NCBI GenBank assembly: GCA_019747155.1
Contig: JAIERD010000380.1
Span: 1-32,443 of the forward strand
Reading direction: 5' to 3'
Length of the DNA: 32,443 nt
From: Pseudomonadaceae bacterium
GTDB lineage: Bacteria; Pseudomonadota; Gammaproteobacteria; Pseudomonadales; Pseudomonadaceae
Part shown: positions 6,354-12,196 of the stretch, piece after piece
How positions within the stretch are numbered: the stretch's first letter is position 1
Layout: each line of letters starts with the position of its first letter
Made by a program: the position numbers and the translations under genes
The notes under the pieces: model-generated
Database searches by the model: none
The model's input: the letters and a program-made list of their open reading frames with translations, nothing else
Told to the model about the DNA's origin: nothing

Positions 6354-8806
6354 GCGTGCTCTCCTTCAACGTGTACGACGGCAATGCGCTCAAATTCTTT
6401 GCTCAGTTGCGGCTTCGACAGCTGCTCCTGCCACGGATCCTGCAAGAAGGACAGCGAGAACAGCAAGTTAGCGTGCAGCGCCTTGCGGTTCGTCTCATCC
6501 TCAAGCACCGCCTTCTTGATGTGGTCCATGCCGACACGTTGCAGGTAGTGCACGATGCGCTCCAGGTAGAAGGCTTCTACGCGATACAGCTGGAGGAAGG
6601 CCAGGCTGTACTCCATGACCTCTTCGGCAGTCTTGACTTTGACGAAGAACTCGCCGGCCTCGGTCTTGATCCCGCCGTTGCCACCGATATACAGCTCCCA
6701 GCCAGACTCAACGCCGATGATGCCGACGTCTTTAATCCCCGATTCGGCGCAGTTACGCGGGCAACCGGAGACCGCCAATTTAACTTTGTGCGGCGACCAC
6801 ATGTATGACAGCGCCTGCTCTAGGTCGATGCCCATTTGTGTTGAGTTTTGTGTGCCGAAGCGGCAGAACTCGCTGCCGACGCAGGTCTTAACGGTGCGAA
6901 TGGACTTGCCGTAGGCGTAGCCGGAGGCCATGCCGAGGTCTTTCCAAACGCCCGGCAGGTCGTCCTTTTTGATCCCGAGCAAGTCGATCCGCTGACCGCC
7001 GGTGACCTTGACCATCGGCACGTTGTACTTGTCGGCCACGTCGGCGATACGGCGCAGTTCCGATGAGTTGGTGACCCCGCCGCACATGCGCGGTACCACC
7101 GAGTAGGTGCCGTCCTTTTGGATGTTGGCGTGCACGCGCTCGTTGATCAGGCGCGATTGCGGATCATCTTTAGCTTCGCCTGGCCAGGTGGAGAGCAAGT
7201 AGTAGTTCAGTGCCGGGCGGCACGTGCTACAGCCGTTGGGCGTGCTCCAGCCCATTTCGCTCATGGCTTGAGGCATGCTGATCAGGTGCTTGGCGCTGAT
7301 CAGTTTGCGAATCTGGCCGTGATTCAGTTCGCTGCAACCGCAGATGGCTTTTTCGCTTTTCGGCTTAACATCGGCAGCGCCACCGACGGTGCTGATCAGA
7401 ATTTGTTCAACCAGGCCTGCGCAAGAGCCGCATGAGCTGGCAGCCTTAGTGTGCTTTTTAACCTCATCAACGCTGAACAGGCCGTTCTCTTGAATAGCTT
7501 TAACGATGGTGCCTTTGCACACGCCGTTGCAACCGCAGACTTCCATGCTGTCGGGCATGCTCGCGGCGCTGTTCTGGCCTTGGTGGCCGGCGTCGCCGAG
7601 CGCCTGTTCACCGAACATTAGGTGATCGCGAATCTGGCTGATGTTGGCGTTTTCTTTAACTTGGCGGAAATACCAGCCGCCGTCGGCGGTGTCGCCGTAC
7701 AGGCAGGCACCGACCAAGATGTCGTCCTTGATCACCAACTTTTTGTACACGCCGCCGATGGGGTCAGACAGGGTGATGGTTTCTGTGCCTTCGGCGCCCA
7801 TAAACTCGCCGGCGGAGAACAGATCGATGCCGGTTACTTTCAGCTTGGTTGAAGTTACCGAGCCCTGATAGCGGGCAAAGCCGAGTTGCGCCAAGTGGTT
7901 GGCGCAAACCTTGGCCTGATCGAACAGCGGTGCCACCAAGCCGTAGGCGGTGCCACGGTGATTGGCGCACTCGCCAATCGAATAAACCCGTGGGTCATAG
8001 GTTTGCATGGTGTCGTTGACCAGAATCCCGCGATTGCAGGGAATCCCCGATTTTTCGGCCAGTTCGGTGTTGGGCTTAATGCCCGCAGCCATCACTACCA
8101 GGTCGGCAGGGATAACGTCACCGCTTTTAAATTTAACCGCGCAGACCCGGCCTTCGCCGTTGTCCATTAGGGCTTCGGTTTGTTCGTTGGTGCGAAAGTG
8201 AATGCCGCGCTCTTGCAGTGCGGTTTGCAGCAGCTTGCCGGCGGTTTTGTCCAGCTGACGCTCCATCAGCCAGTCGGCCAGGTGCACCACAGTCACGTCC
8301 ATGCCGCGCAGCTTGAGACCGTTGGCCGCTTCCAGGCCGAGCAGACCGCCGCCGATGACCACCGCGTGACTGTGGGTCTTGGCGGTGTCGATCATCATTT
8401 GAGTGTCGGCGATGTCGCGATAGCCAATTACGCCGTGCAGTGTATTGCCCGGTATCGGTAGGATAAAGGGGTTGGAACCGGTGGCGATCAGCAGGCGATC
8501 GTACTCGGCGGTGCTGCCATCTTCGGCGGTAACGATGCGGTTCTTGCGGTCGATCGCCACTACTTTGCGATTGAGCATCAGGCGGATGTTGTTGTCGGCG
8601 TACCAGCTCAAATCGTTGAGCACGATTTCTTCAAACGTTTGCTCGCCGGCCAAAACCGGTGACAGCAAGATGCGGTTGTAGTTGGGGTGCGGTTCGGCCC
8701 CGAAGACGGTAATGTCGTAGAGTTCGGGGGCGAGCTTGAGCAGCTCTTCGAGGGTGCGAACCCCGGCCATGCCGTTACCGATCATTACTAACTTGAGTTT
8801 GTTCAA
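6350..8806 (-). CDS. nirB: Nitrite reductase [NAD(P)H] large subunit
   Basis: NirB is the cytoplasmic siroheme enzyme that passes electrons from NAD(P)H to nitrite. The 818 residues contain an FAD/NAD-binding pyridine-nucleotide oxidoreductase (GNGMAGVRTLEELL near the start, AVVIGGGLLGLEAANGLKLR at about 148-167), two BFD-like [2Fe-2S] segments (VCGCNGVCKG with SSCGSCAG; AICGCSELNHG with GCSTCRP), and a C-terminal sulfite/nitrite reductase domain with the siroheme/[4Fe-4S] ligands CVGSEFCRFG and SGCPRNCAESG. The start is TTG at 8806: GGAGAG lies about 8 bases upstream and the Rossmann strand KLKLVMIGNG follows at once. It is the first gene of the operon and is controlled by the leader at 8807-8976. 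Confidence 0.96.
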   Translation of the reverse strand: MNKLKLVMIGNGMAGVRTLEELLKLAPELYDITVFGAEPHPNYNRILLSPVLAGEQTFEEIVLNDLSWYADNNIRLMLNRKVVAIDRKNRIVTAEDGSTAEYDRLLIATGSNPFILPIPGNTLHGVIGYRDIADTQMMIDTAKTHSHAVVIGGGLLGLEAANGLKLRGMDVTVVHLADWLMERQLDKTAGKLLQTALQERGIHFRTNEQTEALMDNGEGRVCAVKFKSGDVIPADLVVMAAGIKPNTELAEKSGIPCNRGILVNDTMQTYDPRVYSIGECANHRGTAYGLVAPLFDQAKVCANHLAQLGFARYQGSVTSTKLKVTGIDLFSAGEFMGAEGTETITLSDPIGGVYKKLVIKDDILVGACLYGDTADGGWYFRQVKENANISQIRDHLMFGEQALGDAGHQGQNSAASMPDSMEVCGCNGVCKGTIVKAIQENGLFSVDEVKKHTKAASSCGSCAGLVEQILISTVGGAADVKPKSEKAICGCSELNHGQIRKLISAKHLISMPQAMSEMGWSTPNGCSTCRPALNYYLLSTWPGEAKDDPQSRLINERVHANIQKDGTYSVVPRMCGGVTNSSELRRIADVADKYNVPMVKVTGGQRIDLLGIKKDDLPGVWKDLGMASGYAYGKSIRTVKTCVGSEFCRFGTQNSTQMGIDLEQALSYMWSPHKVKLAVSGCPRNCAESGIKDVGIIGVESGWELYIGGNGGIKTEAGEFFVKVKTAEEVMEYSLAFLQLYRVEAFYLERIVHYLQRVGMDHIKKAVLEDETNRKALHANLLFSLSFLQDPWQEQLSKPQLSKEFERIAVVHVEGEHA

Positions 8807-8839
8807 GGCTTCTCTCCACGCATCTGCGGCCAGGAATTG

Positions 8840-8879
8840 AAAAAAAAAGGCGCCCCGCTAGTTGCCTAGCGAGGACGCC
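8840..8879 (-). terminator. Attenuator terminator in the nirB leader
   Basis: On the minus strand a long stem with CGCTAG-GCAA-CTAGCG at its tip and GGCG/CGCC at its base is followed by a run of nine T residues. It sits 33 bases before the nirB TTG, inside the transcribed leader, so it must be bypassed for expression. Its 5' arm overlaps hexaloop hairpin 2 (8873-8886), so the two structures exclude each other. Confidence 0.9.
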
Positions 8880-8905
8880 TTTGTCCAAGTCCCGTTCTCT
8901 CGGGA
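8873..8905 (-). promoter_or_regulatory. Dual-hexaloop ANTAR (NasT-type) antiterminator RNA, nirB leader
   Basis: Reading the minus strand, hairpin 1 is TCCCG-AGAGAA-CGGGA (8890-8905) and hairpin 2 is GGAC-AAAGGC-GTCC (8873-8886), with a 3-base linker. Both have six-base loops with A at position 1 and G at position 4, the signature recognised by ANTAR-domain antiterminators such as NasT/NasR. Hairpin 2 uses bases that also form the 5' arm of the following terminator. When NasT, freed from NasS by nitrate, holds the two hairpins, the terminator cannot fold. NasT-dependent antitermination of this operon is established in P. aeruginosa; nasS/nasT are not in this window. Confidence 0.85.
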
Positions 8906-8958
8906 AGTGCAACCGTCTTCGTTGATGGCTGCGCTTTATTAAATTATCGTTTGGGTCA

Positions 8959-8976
8959 TTGCAGGGGTTGTGCCAA
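8959..8976 (-). promoter_or_regulatory. Sigma-54 promoter of nirBD-nasC-cobA
   Basis: The minus strand reads TTGGCACAACCCCTGCAA, with GG (-24) and GC (-12) exactly 10 bases apart and a near-consensus TGGCAC block. Transcription would begin near 8948, giving a leader of about 142 bases that contains both hexaloop hairpins and the attenuator. RpoN use implies an enhancer-binding activator, probably NtrC. Confidence 0.82.
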
Positions 8977-9077
8977 CTTAAGCCGAGCCAGATTTTATGG
9001 GGCTTTCAGTCACTTTGATGATCGATCTGGGGCTGTTTGCGCACTTGTTTAAAGCAGGCTGCGCCGTTCTGGTGCGC

Positions 9078-9092
9078 GCACCATGCTGGGGC
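9078..9092. promoter_or_regulatory. Possible NtrC enhancer site
   Basis: GCACC-ATGCT-GGGGC matches the NtrC dyad GCACC-N5-GGTGC at 9 of 10 fixed positions. It is about 130 bases upstream of the predicted nirB start, a usual enhancer distance. Only one good site was found, whereas NtrC enhancers are often paired. Confidence 0.45.
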
Positions 9093-9139
9093 GTGGTTGG
9101 TTTGACGGGCAAAACTTTTAAAGGAACTATGCTTTTGAC

Positions 9140-9166
9140 TAATGCTTTACCCTTTGATACCGATAA
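9140..9166 (+). promoter_or_regulatory. FliA (sigma-28)-like promoter of the chemosensory module
   Basis: TAAT-N15-ACCGATAA matches the sigma-28 consensus TAAA-N15-GCCGATAA with one mismatch in each box and the exact spacing. The start would be near 9173. A perfect FliA promoter before the MCP gene at 23359 shows that the consensus holds in this genome. Confidence 0.55.
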
Positions 9167-9306
9167 GCTCTATGAGAACAAGCACATAGGCGCAAGTTGA
9201 AGGTGCTGATGGTTGTTTTCGCTCTGCAGGTTGGCGTTTCGCGCTTTTGCTCCATACGCTCGGATAACTGTGTGCCGAGGTGTTTAAAGTTCTGAGGGGA
9301 TAGAAG

Positions 9307-10083
9307 ATGGGGTTCTCATTGATTTGGGTTGTGCTGTTTGTCATCGGCGCGGGTGCAGGGGCGTTCTTTGTTTCATTGAGTGCGGCGTCGCGCGATAAAC
9401 ACAATCAGGAGCAACTCAGCGTTAAGGACGCCAGCATTGCCGAGCTTTCACGGCGCATGTCCGCCGCCGAGGTAAGTGCCCAGCAAGAGAGCCAGGCTAA
9501 AGAGGCGCTCAGTGCACGACAAAAAGTCGAAAAAGAGCTGGAGCGAGTACAGGGCGAGTTGGATAGCCAGCGTCATTGCGGCGCCGATCGTGAGAGCGGC
9601 CTGGAGCAGTCGCTGCGCCATTGCGAGTCGGAGATGGCGCAGATTAGAACCACCCTGGGTGCTGAGAATGAGCGCTTGCGCGGTGAAATCACCGGGTTGC
9701 TGGCCATGGTAAAAACCATTGAACGCTGGCATGAAGAGATGGAAGCGATTCTGGTCAACAACAAAGTCATGAAGAGCAAAAACGCCGAGTTCGCGGTCAT
9801 CGTTAAGCAGGTAGTGATGCTGGCGCTGAATGCCTCGATTGAAGCCGCTCGCGCCGGCGAGCAAGGCCGCGGCTTTGCGGTGGTGGCGGATGGCGTGCGT
9901 GATCTGGCCATTACTTCGGAAAAGCTCTCGCGCGATTACCGCGAGAACCTCGATAAAAACGACCTGGTCACCACCACGACCTTCCAAGACCTGCAAGCCA
10001 GCGGCAAAATGATTCAAACCGCAGTGTTTGGCTTGCGCGCGGCGAATGACAAAATCCGCGACGCGCTGGGCGGGAGGGGCTGA
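9307..10083 (+). CDS. Mini chemoreceptor-like protein: one TM helix, coiled coil, short MCP signalling tip
   Basis: The protein has 258 residues. An N-terminal membrane helix (about 4-25, [19 protein letters not shown]) is followed at once by a long charged coiled coil (about 33-130) and the hairpin tip of an MCP signalling domain (about 162-207: [19 protein letters not shown]). There is no periplasmic sensor domain and no HAMP. The usual [10 protein letters not shown] is [10 protein letters not shown], and the glutamate of ADEVR is glycine (ADGVRDL). These are positions used for CheA/CheW contact in canonical receptors. After the tip only about 50 residues remain. It is the first gene of the module; the next gene starts 5 bases after its stop. 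A scaffold or partner role for the downstream kinase is inferred. Start ATG 9307 has GAGGGGA upstream. Confidence 0.85.
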   Translation: MGFSLIWVVLFVIGAGAGAFFVSLSAASRDKHNQEQLSVKDASIAELSRRMSAAEVSAQQESQAKEALSARQKVEKELERVQGELDSQRHCGADRESGLEQSLRHCESEMAQIRTTLGAENERLRGEITGLLAMVKTIERWHEEMEAILVNNKVMKSKNAEFAVIVKQVVMLALNASIEAARAGEQGRGFAVVADGVRDLAITSEKLSRDYRENLDKNDLVTTTTFQDLQASGKMIQTAVFGLRAANDKIRDALGGRG

Positions 10084-10088
10084 CAGTC

Positions 10089-10661
10089 ATGATCAGTCAA
10101 AGCGCTAAAACGGGTATCGAGTGGCTATTTGAAAGGGCCGTGCGGGCCAACAGTGTCAGTGGCGAGGGAGACACCTGTGTCCTGAGCAAATTGCCGGCGG
10201 ATAAAGACGTGCCGTCAACCACTAATCAACAATTGGTGGTTCTGACCATTTCTACCTATCTGTTTCGGATAGTGACGCTGTTTCAGTTCAATGATGATGC
10301 GCCAACCAATGAGCATATGGTGCGCATGACCAGAAGCCAGACCCCTGATCTGGACGCGCAGGCCTTAAGCGATGCCTATGCGGAGCTGGTCAATATGGTC
10401 TGTGGGGCGGTCAATCGTGGCCTTGGCGTGCCCTTTCCGCACATTGGCATGTCGACGCCCTATATGCTCGAAAGCTCTTGTGCCAACTATGCAGCGGCCC
10501 TTGAACCGGAGTATTTGCAGCGCTACGAAGTGGCGATAAACGATTCAATGCGCTTCACTCTTACCTACTGTTTGTGCGCTAGCGCGGATACTTCGCTGGA
10601 TTTTCGGATCGACACCTATGAAGCTGAGGAGGAGTCCGCAGGCGAGTTGGAGCTGTTCTGA
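10089..10661 (+). CDS. CheX-like (CheC/CheX family) phosphatase protein
   Basis: This 190-residue protein has no membrane segment. Residues 99-106 read ELVNMVCG and match the E-x2-N catalytic pattern of CheX/CheC/FliY CheY-P phosphatases (Glu99, Asn102). The flanking alternation of a helix and beta-strands (FTLTYCLCA; DFRIDTYEAE) fits the CheX fold. Only one E-x2-N motif is present, as in CheX, and CheX normally acts as a dimer. The C-terminus is acidic and ends GELELF, nearly identical to the tail of the next protein. The likely substrate is the CheY-like protein encoded at 11744. The stop-to-start gap from the mini-MCP is 5 bases. Family assignment is by motif and context, and overall similarity to characterised CheX looks low. 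Confidence 0.72.
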   Translation: MISQSAKTGIEWLFERAVRANSVSGEGDTCVLSKLPADKDVPSTTNQQLVVLTISTYLFRIVTLFQFNDDAPTNEHMVRMTRSQTPDLDAQALSDAYAELVNMVCGAVNRGLGVPFPHIGMSTPYMLESSCANYAAALEPEYLQRYEVAINDSMRFTLTYCLCASADTSLDFRIDTYEAEEESAGELELF

Positions 10662-10716
10662 AAACGGAATTTTGTGACTGTGCTGGCCGATATTTTTATA
10701 AGAAAAAGGGGCAAAC

Positions 10717-11694
10717 ATGACTGACGCAACATTGGTGATGAGCAAAGTCCTGGTACTGGACGATGCAGCTGAGCACTTCGAGCAAATCAAACAGCTTTGT
10801 GAAGACAGCCGGTTGCTGGGGATTAAGCCCAACCTGGGTAGCCAGGGCGGGGTAATGGCCATCTTGCGCTCAAATGTCGATTTGGGCGGCATCCTGCTGT
10901 ATGAGAACTACGGTGGTCAGGCCCAGGGCCTGACGCTGGCACATGCTATTCATGCCGCGCGTCCGGAGCTGCCGATTTTCTTGCGCCGCGATGGTGATGC
11001 GGGTCTGGCCGATCTGAATAGCTCGGATACCAGTATGTTCTGCGCAGTGTTCAACTTATCTGCGCTGGAACATTTTAAGTCGGTCCTTGAGTCGTCGATC
11101 TTTAGCCGCGTTTACCCCACTGATTTAGTGCGCGGTATCACCGAAATGACCCTCAGTTCGCTGCAAACGCTGTTTAAAACCTGCGCAGTGGAGGTTGAGG
11201 CACCCTATCTGGTTAAAGATCAGATTATCTATGGCGAAGTGTTCAGCATGATTGCCATCGAAAGTAACTGGTGCCGCGGCTACATGATGCTGCAGACCGA
11301 AGAGGAACGGATGCTTGACCTGCTGCGGCATGCCGCCGGAGCGGATGCTGAGCCGCTGACCTTTCGCGACCTTAATAGCGTACTGGGGGAGGCGACCAAC
11401 CTCGTTTGGGGTTCGTTTAAAAATCGCTATGTGGGCTTTCGCGACGACATGAGCGGGCTGACTCAGACGCAAGTGCCAATCATTATTAATCACCAGCGCC
11501 GCTACATTTCCTTTGGCTCCGTCGATCCTCAACTCTGCCTCAAATACAATCTGGTACCGCTCGACGATCCGCAAGCTGTGCCAGTTTCGGTGTTCCAACG
11601 CTTCGTGTTTAACTTGTCGTGGTCGCCCGATCAGTTCTCCGAAAATCCGTCGGTGGAGGCGCTTGTCGACTCCGGTGAACTGGAAATGTTTTGA
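10717..11694 (+). CDS. Pseudo-receiver fused to a CheX-like domain
   Basis: The protein has 325 residues. Residues about 9-125 look like a response-regulator receiver: KVLVLDD keeps the acidic pair (Asp15-Asp16), but the strand that should end in the phospho-acceptor Asp reads GILLYENYGG, and no conserved Lys-Pro is visible near FNLSALEHF. It is therefore probably not phosphorylated normally. Residues about 140-300 form a CheX-like domain with the phosphatase motif LGEATNLVWG (Glu225, Asn228). The C-terminus ends SGELEMF, matching GELELF of the preceding CheX-like protein. The gene has a good ribosome binding site (AGGGGC) 55 bp after the previous stop. I infer a phosphatase whose activity is tuned by a ligand or protein bound to the dead receiver. 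Confidence 0.75.
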   Translation: MTDATLVMSKVLVLDDAAEHFEQIKQLCEDSRLLGIKPNLGSQGGVMAILRSNVDLGGILLYENYGGQAQGLTLAHAIHAARPELPIFLRRDGDAGLADLNSSDTSMFCAVFNLSALEHFKSVLESSIFSRVYPTDLVRGITEMTLSSLQTLFKTCAVEVEAPYLVKDQIIYGEVFSMIAIESNWCRGYMMLQTEEERMLDLLRHAAGADAEPLTFRDLNSVLGEATNLVWGSFKNRYVGFRDDMSGLTQTQVPIIINHQRRYISFGSVDPQLCLKYNLVPLDDPQAVPVSVFQRFVFNLSWSPDQFSENPSVEALVDSGELEMF

Positions 11695-11743
11695 CCTGCT
11701 GTAACTCAACTAAACACTTCATCAGTAAGCAAGGAACTCCTAA

Positions 11744-12109
11744 ATGGCTCAAATATTGGTAGTCGACGATTCAAGCACTGTGCGCAACGAAGTGTGCGAC
11801 TTCCTCAAAGCGAACGGTCTTACAGTCACTTCGGCGGTAGACGGCAAGGACGGCCTGGACAAATTGCGGGCTGATCCCGCGATTAAATTAGTGGTTTCCG
11901 ACGTCAACATGCCAAACATGGACGGCCTGACCATGGCTGAGAAAATTCGTGGGGAGCTACGCAACACCACGGTCAACATCATCATGCTGACCACTGAAAA
12001 CAGCCCAAGCATGAAAGAGCGCGGTAAAGCTGCCGGCATCAAAGGCTGGATTGTTAAACCCTTTAGCGGCGCTGCCGTGATCGCCACGTTCAAAAAGCTG
12101 GCCGTTTAA
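11744..12109 (+). CDS. CheY-like single-domain response regulator
   Basis: The protein has 121 residues and consists only of a receiver domain. All active-site residues are present: Asp8-Asp9 (LVVDDS), phospho-acceptor Asp53 (SDVNMP), Thr83 (MLTTENS) and Lys105 followed by Pro (IVKPFSG). With no output domain it must act by protein contact, as CheY does at the flagellar motor, or as a phosphate shuttle or sink. The obvious phosphodonor is the Hpt/CheA-like kinase encoded downstream, and the obvious phosphatases are the two CheX-like proteins upstream. The gap to the upstream gene is 49 bp and to the kinase gene 87 bp, the latter holding a long inverted repeat. Confidence 0.92.
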   Translation: MAQILVVDDSSTVRNEVCDFLKANGLTVTSAVDGKDGLDKLRADPAIKLVVSDVNMPNMDGLTMAEKIRGELRNTTVNIIMLTTENSPSMKERGKAAGIKGWIVKPFSGAAVIATFKKLAV

Positions 12110-12119
12110 CCTTGGCCGC

Positions 12120-12161
12120 AGCGTCATCCGCAGGCCGCTAAAAGCGCTCGCCGATGACGCT
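12120..12161. repeat. Long stem-loop between the CheY-like gene and the kinase gene
   Basis: AGCGTCATC (12120-12128) pairs perfectly with GATGACGCT (12153-12161), and an inner hairpin, CGCT-AAA-AGCG (12136-12146), fits in the loop. No U tract follows, so it is not a standard terminator. It could be a processing or pausing site that sets kinase to regulator stoichiometry, or a binding site for a dimeric regulator. Confidence 0.65.
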
Positions 12162-12196
12162 CACGGTTAAACACGCAAAACAATAAGTGAGGCACT

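Larger units (their letters stand above)
8977..9306. other. Divergent intergenic region between nirB and the chemosensory module
   Basis: The 330 bp upstream of both units contain no convincing gene; the plus ORF 8997-9200 has no ribosome binding site and no recognisable protein. The region holds a possible NtrC site (9078-9092), a perfect palindrome TGGTGCGCGCACCA overlapping it, and a FliA-like promoter (9140-9166). The mRNA leader of the module would then be about 130 bases. A good ribosome binding site (GAGGGGA) precedes the ATG at 9307. Confidence 0.6.

Noticed and set aside
8997-9200. 67-aa plus-strand ORF in the nirB-module intergenic region
   Set aside because: No ribosome binding site, no similarity, and it runs through the NtrC-like and FliA-like sites.
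9448-10017. 189-aa minus-strand ORF opposite the mini-MCP gene
   Set aside because: Mirror of the coiled-coil and MCP tip on the other strand; no ribosome binding site and no recognisable domain.
10686-10693. GCCGATAT, a second FliA-like -10 before the pseudo-receiver-CheX gene
   Set aside because: At the required 15-bp spacing the -35 position reads GAAT, so the promoter is not convincing.
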